This document shows positions 54,727-62,637 of a DNA stretch of 64,000 nt, in pieces; the first letter of the stretch is position 1; every line of letters begins with the position of its first letter. This DNA is from JAXLYE01 sp046351595 (lineage in GTDB: Bacteria > Myxococcota_A > Polyangia > Palsa-1104 > JAEUJZ01): positions 372,001 to 436,000 of the forward strand of contig JAXLYE010000004.1 in NCBI GenBank assembly GCA_046351595.1. The letters run 5' to 3'. The translations under genes and the position numbers were made by a program. Under the pieces are notes generated by a model. It made no database searches. It saw only the letters and a program-made list of their open reading frames with translations, and was not told where the DNA came from.

Positions 54727-55385
54727 CACCGCGCTCCCTCGTTGGCGTGCGCGCCGAGGATCTTCTTGGCGTACTGGATGCCGACGCCGTAGGCGCCGCC
54801 GTGCTCGATCATCAGCTTCATCATCGCGTCGTAGGTTTGCTGCCGCGCCCAGTCGCGCTGCAGCTCGAGCGCGACCTGGATCCAGGTCATCGGCACCGCG
54901 CCCGCCTGGATCATGCGCTGCACCGCCAGCTCGTGCGCCGCGTGCGACACGTCGCCGCAGGCGTCCGCGACGAAGTAGACCTCGTAGCCGGCCTCCAGCA
55001 TCTGGATCGTCGGGAAGTTGATGCACGCGGTCGTCCACAGCCCGCCGAGCAGCCACTTCTTGCGGCCGGTCTTCTCGATCGCCTGGCGCACCGCCGCGTC
55101 CTCCCAGAAGTTCATGCTGGTGCGGTCGTACGGCACAAGATCCGGACGCGCGTCCGTCAGCTGCTTCCACGTCGGGCCCGAGAAGCTGTCCTCGGCGACG
55201 GTGGTCAGGAGGGTGGGCACGCCGAAGATCTGGGCGGTGCGGGCCAGCCCGACCGCGTTGTTGATCAGGCTCTGTCCGTCGATGTTCTTGACCGCGAAGG
55301 CCATCTGCGGCTGGTAGTCGACCAGGATCAGGCCGACCGTGTGGGGCTCGATCAGGCTGTGGATGCGCGCGGCAGAAGTGCTCAT
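54726..55385 (-). CDS. Isochorismatase-family cysteine hydrolase (YcaC-like)
   Basis: 219 residues; AGGAG lies 5 bp upstream of ATG 55385. Catalytic features: VGLILVDYQPQMAFAV (Asp), GRKKWLLGGLWTTACINFPT with the nucleophile Cys, and VYFVADACGDVSHAAHELAV. Closest to YcaC/YecD-type hydrolases. It is the first gene of a four-gene transcript with an amidohydrolase, XapX and a porin. The hydrolase pair suggests breakdown of an amide or imide compound; the substrate is not deducible. Confidence 0.9.
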   Translation of the reverse strand: MSTSAARIHSLIEPHTVGLILVDYQPQMAFAVKNIDGQSLINNAVGLARTAQIFGVPTLLTTVAEDSFSGPTWKQLTDARPDLVPYDRTSMNFWEDAAVRQAIEKTGRKKWLLGGLWTTACINFPTIQMLEAGYEVYFVADACGDVSHAAHELAVQRMIQAGAVPMTWIQVALELQRDWARQQTYDAMMKLMIEHGGAYGVGIQYAKKILGAHANEGAR

Positions 55386-55450
55386 GAGGGCTCCTATTTT
55401 CTCGGGGTCCAAAAGGCGCCTGGGAACGTAGCGCGATGCGCGGGCGAGCG

Positions 55451-55505
55451 GCTTGGATGGCGTTGACCTGCTGCGAAAAAAAGCGCAGGTCAACGCCATC
55501 CAAGC
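55451..55505. promoter_or_regulatory. 21-bp perfect inverted repeat in a divergent promoter region
   Basis: GCTTGGATGGCGTTGACCTGC (55451-55471) is exactly complementary in reverse to 55485-55505, separated by 13 bases containing seven A. It lies between the hydrolase start (55385, minus) and the lipoprotein start (55578, plus). It may be an operator, or form a very stable RNA hairpin. There is no U-run, so it is not an ordinary terminator. Confidence 0.85.
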
Positions 55506-55577
55506 CATGCTCCGTTCCTGCGCGCATGAAATAGCCTTCGTTCCCTTCGGTCCGCAGCTCATCCAAAGGAGGCTCCC

Positions 55578-56288
55578 ATGAAGACCCCGCGTGTCCGTCT
55601 GCCGCACCGCTCCGGCTGGCTCCCGATGCTGTTGCTGTTCACCTCCCTGCTCGCGTCGTGCGGCGGTGCGCAGAAGAGCCGGGACTCATCCGCAGCGGCT
55701 CCCTGGCCCGGCGAGCCGACGTTTGCGGCCGCGATGATCGGGCCGCTGACCAAAGAGACGCCGCTGCAGATCGTCTCGATGTTCTCGTACGAGCCGGGCG
55801 AGGCGCTGATCAGCCCGGCCACCGAGCTCGCGCAGCTGGTGACGGCGCAGCGCACGGGCGGTGACTTCGGCAAGGAGCCGCTGCGCACCCTGCTGCTCGA
55901 GCCGAAGCCGGACTCCATCAAGGCGCAGCGGCTGCTGTACATCGCGCTCGGTCCGCGCGCCGGGTTCTCGCTCGCGCGCATGCGTGAGGTCGGCGCCACG
56001 GCGATGCACGAGGCGCTGCGCCTGGGGGTCGAGCACATGGCGTTCGCTCCGGTGGTGCGTGATCAGGGCGTCACCACGCTCGGCGCCGATGAGGTGGCCG
56101 CGGCCTTCGTCGAGGGCGCGCTGGTCGAGTGGAGCACGGCGCGGCGCACGGATCCGCAGGCGCCGCTGCGGCTCAAGGAGGTGACCTACGAGGCCGGGCC
56201 GGCGTTCATCGACGCGGTGAAGAAGGCCGTGCCGGGCGGTGTCGCCGCCGCGCACGCGCGCATCCGCGCCGGGGCGGGCGGAGCGTGA
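55578..56288 (+). CDS. Lipoprotein with an M17 aminopeptidase N-terminal-like domain
   Basis: 236 residues; strong AAAGGAGG before the ATG. Signal peptide with lipobox TSLLASC. The mature part has LTKETPLQIVSMFSYEPGEA, KEPLRTLLLEPKPDSIKAQR and LLYIALGPRAGFSLARMREV, similar to the macro-like N-terminal domain of leucyl aminopeptidases, but the catalytic metallopeptidase half is absent. Its role may be binding rather than catalysis. The stop overlaps the GTG of the DUF1275 gene. A 21-bp inverted repeat is 70 bp upstream. Confidence 0.75.
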   Translation: MKTPRVRLPHRSGWLPMLLLFTSLLASCGGAQKSRDSSAAAPWPGEPTFAAAMIGPLTKETPLQIVSMFSYEPGEALISPATELAQLVTAQRTGGDFGKEPLRTLLLEPKPDSIKAQRLLYIALGPRAGFSLARMREVGATAMHEALRLGVEHMAFAPVVRDQGVTTLGADEVAAAFVEGALVEWSTARRTDPQAPLRLKEVTYEAGPAFIDAVKKAVPGGVAAAHARIRAGAGGA

Positions 56289-57067
56289 GCGCACCGGCCG
56301 CCGCCGAGCGCCCGCTCGAAGCACGGACCGCGCCGGCGCTGGCCGGTCCGCTCGCCACGTCCGTGCTCAGCGGCGTCGCCGGTTATGTCGACACCGTCGG
56401 CTTCATCGGCCTGTCCGGGCTGTTCACCGCGCACGTCACCGGCAACCTCGTCACCGTCGGCTCGGCGCTGGCGTGGCAGCACGGCGCCGGGGCCGCGGCG
56501 CGCCTGTGCATGCTGCCGGTCTTCATGGTGGCGGTGGGCCTGACGATCCTGCTTGTCGGCCGCCTGCGCGCGCGCGGCCGATCGAGCGGCGCGATCCTGA
56601 CCGCGCTCTTGGCCGCGGAGGCGCTGGCCCTGGGCCTGTTCCTGCTCGTGGCGCTGCGGCTCGCGCCCGCGCTGCGCGGCGCGCCCGACGGCTGGCCGAT
56701 CCTCGTAGTGGGCGCGGTCGGCGTCCTGGCCATGGGCATCCAGAACGCGCTCATGCGCGAGGTCATCAGCAGCAGCGCACCGACGACGATGATGACCGGC
56801 AACGTCACGCAGTTCACCATCGACCTTGTGCGCTGGCTGTTCCCGGTTGAGGCCCGCGGTCCGGCGCGCGACGCGGTGCGCAGCCAGGCGCGCCAGCGGC
56901 TCGCCCGGACCGGCGGCATCCTGCTCGGCTTCATCGCCGGCGCGGCGCTGGGCGCGCTGGCCATGCACTACGTCGGCTTCGTGTGCCTCGCGGCGCCGGC
57001 GCTGATCGTCGCCGCGCTGGCCCTGGCCGCGTCCCGCGGCAGCGATCGCCGGGCGCCACCACAGTGA
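56285..57067 (+). CDS. DUF1275 (YoaK-type) membrane protein
   Basis: 260 residues; GTG overlaps the preceding stop (GTGA). About six transmembrane segments. Family signatures GYVDTVGFIGLSGLFTAHVT with GNLVTVG near the start, and GIQNALMREV, TTMMTGNVTQFTIDL in the second half; the repeated (T)GN motif shows the internal duplication typical of the family. Transport or membrane function is not established. Co-transcription with the lipoprotein gene is likely. Confidence 0.88.
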   Translation: MSAPAAAERPLEARTAPALAGPLATSVLSGVAGYVDTVGFIGLSGLFTAHVTGNLVTVGSALAWQHGAGAAARLCMLPVFMVAVGLTILLVGRLRARGRSSGAILTALLAAEALALGLFLLVALRLAPALRGAPDGWPILVVGAVGVLAMGIQNALMREVISSSAPTTMMTGNVTQFTIDLVRWLFPVEARGPARDAVRSQARQRLARTGGILLGFIAGAALGALAMHYVGFVCLAAPALIVAALALAASRGSDRRAPPQ

Positions 57068-57331
57068 GGACAGGCCCGCAGCGGAACCGTCAGGCGACTC
57101 AACCTGGGGCAGTCGGTGCCGCGCTCGCCGACGCGGGGGTTCTCTGTTCCGGCGTGCGCAGGCTCACGGCCAGGTAGAACAAATACCGAATCGGACGTGC
57201 GGTTCCCGCGCTGCATGGTGCGCTCTCTACCGATCGCACAGAGCCTGACCGGACGCCGCCGAGAATGCGCCCAGCCCGACGGCAGGATGCGGTATCCTGG
57301 GAGCTGCAACCACAGGCAAAGGAGTCTCGAC

Positions 57332-57742
57332 ATGGTCTACGGTCTCAGTCTGTTGCTCCTGGGAGTGCTCTCTGCGGCCAGCTTCATCATCCAGAAGCGC
57401 CCGGATGCAAAGGAGCACATCGAGAAGATCGCTCCCTACCAGGGGTATATCGGCGTGATCGCGGCGCTGTGGGGCGTGTTCGTGGTCCTGCAGGCGGTCC
57501 TGCACATGTCGCTGCTGACGCAGGCGCCGATCCGCTGGCTGACGTGGCTGGGCATGGGGCTCGTGCTGGTCGCCAACGGCTTCCTGCTCGGCTACGGCCT
57601 GGCCATCGGCCACGTCAAGGACGAGGCGGCAAAGCTCAAGGCGCAGGAGGCGTACCAGCGCCTGCTGCCCTACCAGACCCGCCTCGGCCTCGTCTCGATC
57701 GCGCTGGGCGCTTGGGGCATCTTCTCGTCGCTGATGTTCTGA
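57332..57742 (+). CDS. Small four-helix membrane protein
   Basis: 136 residues with CAAAGGAGTC before the ATG. Hydrophobic helices at about 3-20, 37-60, 68-88 and 112-134 (YGLSLLLLGVLSAASFI, GVIAALWGVFVVLQAVLH, WLTWLGMGLVLVANGFLLG, LGLVSIALGAWGIFSSLMF). Two copies of a (L/A)PYQxxxG motif (APYQGYIG, LPYQTRLG) show an internal duplication. I do not recognise a named family. Confidence 0.75.
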   Translation: MVYGLSLLLLGVLSAASFIIQKRPDAKEHIEKIAPYQGYIGVIAALWGVFVVLQAVLHMSLLTQAPIRWLTWLGMGLVLVANGFLLGYGLAIGHVKDEAAKLKAQEAYQRLLPYQTRLGLVSIALGAWGIFSSLMF

Positions 57743-57827
57743 ACCGGCGGGCTCCGCAGCGGGATTCCTGATTCCCAATCCGCGCTCGGATGATTCCCAA
57801 TCCCCCAGGTCCGGTATACGGTGAGCC

Positions 57828-58634
57828 GTGATCGCAAACCCTGAACGCGCCGAGCGAAAGAAGCCGGGTCTTCTGCACGGGCTGCGCACGGTCCCGCGCG
57901 CGCTCGAGATCCTGCGGCAGGTGCCGCACGTGCTGCGGCTGCTGCTGATCCCGCTGCTCTTGACCGCGCTCCTCGACGGACTCGGGCTGTACTTCGGCTT
58001 CTCGTGGCTGCGCGCGCGCATCGTCGAGCTCCTGCCGCAGGCCGGCGGCTTCGCGGTGGTGCGCGGGCTGCTGACGCTGCTGGCCGGCGTCGCCGTGATC
58101 TTCGTGCTGGCCTGGACGTTCAGCTTCGTCTACCTGACGCTGTGCGAGCTGGTGATCGACTCCGTCTCGGAAGAGGTCGAGCAGCACCTGACCGGGCACC
58201 ACGGCAGCGCCTCGGACCTGCGCAGCAAGGCGCGCGGCCTGCTGATCAGCCTCGTACAGGCCGTGCTGCTCTCGCTCGGCGGGCTGGTGGCCTCGCTGAT
58301 TGGCCTGATCCCGCTCGTCGGCCCGATGCTGGCGGTGCCGCTGGCGGCGACGCTGCTGGGCTACGGATTCTTCTCCGTCGCGGCCGGGCGAAAGGCGTAC
58401 GGGCTGTCCGAGCGGCTGCAGCTCGCGCGCGGGCACTTCGGCGCCCTGCTCGGGCTGGGGCTGCCGGTCTTTTTGTGCAACCTGATTCCGGTCGTCAACC
58501 TGCTGGCGCTGCCGGTGTTCGTGGTCGCGGGGACGCTGCTGTTCCTCGATACGTCGGCGCCGTCACCGTCACCGTCACCGTCACCGTCGCCGCTTCCGTG
58601 CGGGAGCTCCGCGGCTCACGGATCGCGGCGGTAG
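57828..58634 (+). CDS. EI24/CysZ-like membrane protein
   Basis: 268 residues, GTG start. After a basic N-terminus (about 1-30) come six hydrophobic segments, among them LLIPLLLTALLDGLGLYF, LLAGVAVIFVLAWTFSFVYL and LVASLIGLIPLVGPMLAVP, with PLVGP and LCNLIPVVNLLALP as in EI24-domain proteins (CysZ is the sulfate-transport member). The transport role is unproven here. The last residues (PSPSPSPSPSPLP) come from GTCACC repeats at about 58560-58590. The 3' end overlaps the 3' end of cheR by 19 bp in the opposite direction. Confidence 0.85.
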   Translation: MIANPERAERKKPGLLHGLRTVPRALEILRQVPHVLRLLLIPLLLTALLDGLGLYFGFSWLRARIVELLPQAGGFAVVRGLLTLLAGVAVIFVLAWTFSFVYLTLCELVIDSVSEEVEQHLTGHHGSASDLRSKARGLLISLVQAVLLSLGGLVASLIGLIPLVGPMLAVPLAATLLGYGFFSVAAGRKAYGLSERLQLARGHFGALLGLGLPVFLCNLIPVVNLLALPVFVVAGTLLFLDTSAPSPSPSPSPSPLPCGSSAAHGSRR

Positions 58635-59440
58635 AAGACCGTCGAGCGGACGCGGACCGGCGTGAATCCGACCGCCTCGTCCACCAGCGCCTCCGAGGTC
58701 CCGAGCAGCAGGTAGCCGCCGGGGCGCAGGTGCTCCCGGACCCGCGCGATGATGGCCGCGCGCGTCGCCGCATCGAAGTAGATGAGGACGTTGCGCAGCA
58801 GCACCAGATCCAGCAGCGGCAGCGCCGGCCAGCCGAGGACGAGGTTCATCCGCAGGAACTCCACCCGGCGCCGCAGCGACTCGTGCACCCGGAAGCTCTC
58901 GCCCTCGCGCGCGAAGTAGCGCGCCCGCATCGGCTCGGGCATGCCGCGCGAGATCTCAAGCTCGCTGTACAGACCCGCGCGCGCGCGCACGAGGTTCGCC
59001 TCGGACAGGTCGGTCGCGATCAGGCGCACGCACCAGCGCGACAGCTCGGGCAGCGCCTCGCTGAGCACGATCGCCAGGCTGTAGGGCTCCTGTCCCGTCG
59101 CGGCCGCGGCGCACCACAGGTTCAGCGCGCGCTCGTCCGCGCGCTGGCGTGCAAGCTCCGGCAGGATGGTGCTGCGCAGCGCCTCGAACGGGTGGCCGTC
59201 ACGGAAGAAGCAGGTCTCGCCGATCAGCATCTCCTCGGTCGCGGCCCGGCGCAGCGCGGTGCTGCTGGGATCACGCAGCTGCCGCACCAGCTCGGCCAGG
59301 CTCGCGATCCGCTCCTTGCGCGCGAGCGAGTTGAGCTTGGAGACGATGAGGTACTCCTTGTCCTCGTTCAGCACCATGCCCGACTGATCGCGGACCAGCT
59401 TGCGGACGAAGGCCAGCTCGTCGCGGGTCGCACCGCTCAT
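58616..59440 (-). CDS. cheR: CheR chemoreceptor methyltransferase
   Basis: 274 residues. N-terminal helical domain (about 1-75; FVRKLVRDQSGMVLNEDKEY), then the SAM methyltransferase domain: LRRAATEEMLIGETCFFRDG (the family's ETxFFRD), NLWCAAAATGQEPYSLAIVL (the GxExYSxA loop), LIATDLSEANLVRARAGLYS, and LVLLRNVLIYFDAATRAAII. It methylates glutamates on chemoreceptors. Last gene of the che transcript; start overlaps the cheB stop (ATGA). Confidence 0.95.
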   Translation of the reverse strand: MSGATRDELAFVRKLVRDQSGMVLNEDKEYLIVSKLNSLARKERIASLAELVRQLRDPSSTALRRAATEEMLIGETCFFRDGHPFEALRSTILPELARQRADERALNLWCAAAATGQEPYSLAIVLSEALPELSRWCVRLIATDLSEANLVRARAGLYSELEISRGMPEPMRARYFAREGESFRVHESLRRRVEFLRMNLVLGWPALPLLDLVLLRNVLIYFDAATRAAIIARVREHLRPGGYLLLGTSEALVDEAVGFTPVRVRSTVFYRRDP

Positions 59441-60516
59441 GGCAGGTCCCGGCGCGTGCGGCGGCAGATCTCGTCCCCGAGCTCGTCGGGCGGCAGCATG
59501 GCCTCGGCCAGGCCCGCGGTCGCGACCGCGCCGGCCATGCCCCACACGACGCTGCTCTGCTCGTCCTGGACGATCACGCTGCAGCCGGCCTGGCGCAGCG
59601 CCGCGGCCCCGCGCTTGCCGTCCTCGCCCATGCCGGTCATGACCACCCCGAGCGCGCCCGGTGCCGCGGCCGCAGCGACCGACTCGAACAGCACGTCCAC
59701 CGCCGGCCGGCACGACCACACCGGCGGCTCGTCGTGCAGGTGCAGGCACAGCGCCGCGGCGCGCCGGCGCACCACCATATGACGGCCGCCCGGCGCGATC
59801 CACGCGCGGCCCGGCTCCAGCGCCGCGCCCTCCGTGCCCTCTTCAACGCGGATGCTCGACTCGCGGGTCAGGCGCTCGGCGAAGTGGCGGGTGAAGCCGG
59901 CCGGCATGTGCTGCACGATGACGATGGGCACCGGCAGGCCCGCCGGCAGGCGCGCGAACAGCCGGCACAGCGCGTTTGGACCCCCGGTCGAGGCGCCGAT
60001 GGCGACGAGCCCGACCCGTCGCCGGAGGCCCGACGTCGGCGGCGCCAGCGCGGGCGCCTCGACGCGCCGCACCGCCGCGCCCGCGCCCGCACCCGGCGGC
60101 ACCGGCCGGCTGCTGGTGAGCATGCGGATGCGCTCGAGCAGCGCCTGGATCGCGGCGGCCTGCGCGCCGTCCGAGCTGCCGAGGCTCGAGGGCTTGGCCA
60201 CGCAGTCCTCGGCCCCGAGCGCCAGCGCCTCGACCGTGGGCTGCGCCTGCTCGGTGGTGTGGCTCGAGAACATGATCACGCGCGGCCGCACCGGCCGCCG
60301 CCGCAGCTCGCGCAGCGTCGCCAGGCCGTCGAGCTCCGGCATCTCGACGTCGAGGATGATCACATCGGGCGCGAGCTGCTCGATCTTGGCCAGGGCGATG
60401 CGGCCGTTGGCCGCGACCCCGACCACCTCGATGTCGGGTGCGCTGCCGAGCTGCTCCCGCAGCACGTGCCGGATGACGACCGAGTCATCGACGATCAGGA
60501 CGCGGGATCGAGGCAC
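59437..60516 (-). CDS. cheB: CheB methylesterase with receiver domain
   Basis: 359 residues from GTG 60516, with AGGAGCGG upstream. Receiver domain about 1-120 with Asp10, Asp11 and phospho-acceptor Asp56 (IILDVEMPE); linker about 133-165; methylesterase domain about 168-355 with Ser176 in GASTGGP, His203 in QHMPAGF and the catalytic Asp in MTGMGEDG. It demethylates or deamidates receptor glutamates and is activated by CheA. The stop overlaps the cheR start; 12 bp separate it from the receptor gene. Confidence 0.96.
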   Translation of the reverse strand: MPRSRVLIVDDSVVIRHVLREQLGSAPDIEVVGVAANGRIALAKIEQLAPDVIILDVEMPELDGLATLRELRRRPVRPRVIMFSSHTTEQAQPTVEALALGAEDCVAKPSSLGSSDGAQAAAIQALLERIRMLTSSRPVPPGAGAGAAVRRVEAPALAPPTSGLRRRVGLVAIGASTGGPNALCRLFARLPAGLPVPIVIVQHMPAGFTRHFAERLTRESSIRVEEGTEGAALEPGRAWIAPGGRHMVVRRRAAALCLHLHDEPPVWSCRPAVDVLFESVAAAAAPGALGVVMTGMGEDGKRGAAALRQAGCSVIVQDEQSSVVWGMAGAVATAGLAEAMLPPDELGDEICRRTRRDLP

Positions 60517-60528
60517 GTTCCGCTCCTG

Positions 60529-62139
60529 TCACTTGCCGGCTTCGCGGCCCAAGAGCTCGGCGAGCCGGCTGACGATGGAGATCAGGTCGGCCTTGCTCAC
60601 CGCCTCGGCGCCGCGCAGCTCGCCCACGATCTGCTGCAGCGACGCCGCCGTCGGGCGCTCCGGCGCCAGCTCCCACTTGTAGCGCCCGACCAGCTCCTCC
60701 AGCTCCTGCGCCATGTCCGAGAGCCGCTGCGCCACGGTCTGCAGCTCGGACGCGCCGCTCGAGGTGTTGCGCGCCGCCGTGGCGACGCCCTCCAGGTTGC
60801 TCGAGATGCTCTGGCTGCCCAGCGCCGCCTTGGCGATGCTGCGCGACATCTCGCTCGAGGTCGCGCTCTGCTCCTCGACCGCGGTGGCGATGATGCCCTG
60901 CATGTCGTTGATGCGCCGGATCATGTCGCTGATGCTGGCGATGGCCTTTATGGCCTCCTCCATGTCCGAGCGGATCGCCGCGATCTTGGCGCCGATGTCC
61001 TCGGTCGCGCCGGCCGTCTCCTTGGCCAGCTCCTTGACCTCGTTGGCGACCACCGCGAAGCCGCGTCCTGCCTCGCCCGCGCGTGCGGCCTCGATGGTGG
61101 CGTTCAGCGCCAGCAGGTTGGTCTGCGCCGCGATCGAGGTGATGAGCTTGACCACCGCGCCGATCTCCTGCGTGCTGCGCCCGAGCTTGGCGATGATGGC
61201 GTTGGTCGACTCGGTCAGGTGCACCGCGCCCTTGCCCATGTCCGCGGCCTTGGTCGCGTTCAGCGAGATCTCGGTGATGCTCTTGGTCATCTCGCCGACC
61301 GCGGTCGCCACGGTCTGCACGCTCTCGCTCACGGTCTTGCTGCTCGAGGCCACCACCGTCGCCTGCGTCGAGGTCTCCTCGGCGTTGGCGCTCATCTGCA
61401 GGCTGACGTCGGTCAGCTTGCGCGCCGAGGTCCCGAGCTCGGCGGCGTTCTTGGCGGTGATGCGGTTGTGCTCGCGCAGCGACTGCAAAAACTCGCGCAG
61501 GCCGTCGGCCATCTTCCCGATCTCGTCGCTGCCGTGCACCGGGATCTCGGTCGTCAGGTCGCCGCCCTTGGCCGCGTTGACGGCGATGAGCATGCTGTTC
61601 ACGCTGTCGCGCAGCGCCTGGCCCTTCTCCTGCTCGCGCGCCATCGCCTGGTGCAGGTCCTTCTCCAGCCGCATGCGCTCGCTGACGTCCTCCCACGACA
61701 CGACGTAGCAGAACGTCGGCTCGCCCGGGTGCGAGACGCGCTGGATCCGCGTCTCCAGGGTGACGCCGCCGAAGCTGAAGACCGCCGTGCGCGGGAACGC
61801 GCCGGGGTCGCGCAGGATCGCCTCGTTGCGCGCCGGGTTCCTGTGGAAGCGGTGGATCGAGGCGCCGAGGATCTCGTCCGCCGAGATGCGGAACACGCTC
61901 TGGATCTCCTTCTCGAGCACGCGGAAGGTCTGCATCGCGCGCTTGTTGGCGAAGACCAAATTGAGATCCATGTCGGCGACCATGACGTTTGCCTGCAGCT
62001 CGTCCAGGATGCGGAACCAGTCGGCGGCGCCGCGGCTCTCGGCCCAGCGCCGGGGCCTGGACGCGGCGTCGGCCGCGAGGTGGGACGCCGGGGCGGGGGC
62101 GCGATCCGTACTGATCGATTTCTCGTGGGGGTCGGACAT
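60529..62139 (-). CDS. Soluble methyl-accepting chemotaxis protein (PAS-HAMP-MA)
   Basis: 536 residues and no transmembrane segment. PAS domain about 40-165 (ADWFRILDELQANVMVADMD, FCYVVSWEDVSERMRLEKDL); a HAMP-like helical stretch (about 185-240; VNAAKGGDLTTEIPVHGSDE); signalling domain about 265-510 with the hairpin SIAAQTNLLALNATIEAARA followed by GEAGRGFAVVANEVKELA. Cytoplasmic receptors of this kind sense internal redox or metabolic state. It lies between cheW and cheB; no pilus or motility gene is near, so the output could be motility or gene regulation. Confidence 0.93.
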   Translation of the reverse strand: MSDPHEKSISTDRAPAPASHLAADAASRPRRWAESRGAADWFRILDELQANVMVADMDLNLVFANKRAMQTFRVLEKEIQSVFRISADEILGASIHRFHRNPARNEAILRDPGAFPRTAVFSFGGVTLETRIQRVSHPGEPTFCYVVSWEDVSERMRLEKDLHQAMAREQEKGQALRDSVNSMLIAVNAAKGGDLTTEIPVHGSDEIGKMADGLREFLQSLREHNRITAKNAAELGTSARKLTDVSLQMSANAEETSTQATVVASSSKTVSESVQTVATAVGEMTKSITEISLNATKAADMGKGAVHLTESTNAIIAKLGRSTQEIGAVVKLITSIAAQTNLLALNATIEAARAGEAGRGFAVVANEVKELAKETAGATEDIGAKIAAIRSDMEEAIKAIASISDMIRRINDMQGIIATAVEEQSATSSEMSRSIAKAALGSQSISSNLEGVATAARNTSSGASELQTVAQRLSDMAQELEELVGRYKWELAPERPTAASLQQIVGELRGAEAVSKADLISIVSRLAELLGREAGK

Positions 62140-62178
62140 AAAGACTCCTGCTGATAGGAAAAATGAAAAACTCGCGGG

Positions 62179-62637
62179 CTACGGCGCGCTCCGGTGGCCG
62201 GGGGGCTCTCCGGGATCGGCGGCGCGCACCGCGTCCAGGACCAAGATGAGCTGCGTCGGCAGCTTGCAGACCGCGAGGATCAGGCCGCGGCTCTCGCCGG
62301 CCAGCGTCTCGGGCGGTGGCTCGAGCTGATCCTCGCTGACCTCCAGCACGTCGCCGACGCCGTCGACCACGAACGCCACGTGCTCGTCGGTGGGGCGGGC
62401 GACGAGGCTGACCTGCCCGAGCCCGGCCTCGCGGCCGACGATGCCGAGCCGCCGCCGCAGATCGATGGCCATCATGATCTGGCCGCGCAGGTTGATGACG
62501 CCGAGCACGCACGGCGGCGTCAGCGGCACCGGCGTGATCACCCAGTGCTCGAGCACCTCGCGCATGGCGCCGACGTCGATCCCGAACAGGTGCGGGCCGA
62601 GGCGAAAGGTACAGACCTTCCTCGTATACGCTTCCAT
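62179..62637 (-). CDS. cheW: CheW coupling protein
   Basis: 152 residues; ATG overlaps the cheA stop (TAATG). Standard CheW fold: VCTFRLGPHLFGIDVGAMRE, VLGVINLRGQIMMAIDLRRR, HVAFVVDGVGDVLEVSEDQL and ILAVCKLPTQLILVLDA. It joins receptors and CheA in arrays. The C-terminal DPGEPPGHRSAP is an extra tail. The receptor gene begins 39 bp further on. Confidence 0.95.
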   Translation of the reverse strand: MEAYTRKVCTFRLGPHLFGIDVGAMREVLEHWVITPVPLTPPCVLGVINLRGQIMMAIDLRRRLGIVGREAGLGQVSLVARPTDEHVAFVVDGVGDVLEVSEDQLEPPPETLAGESRGLILAVCKLPTQLILVLDAVRAADPGEPPGHRSAP

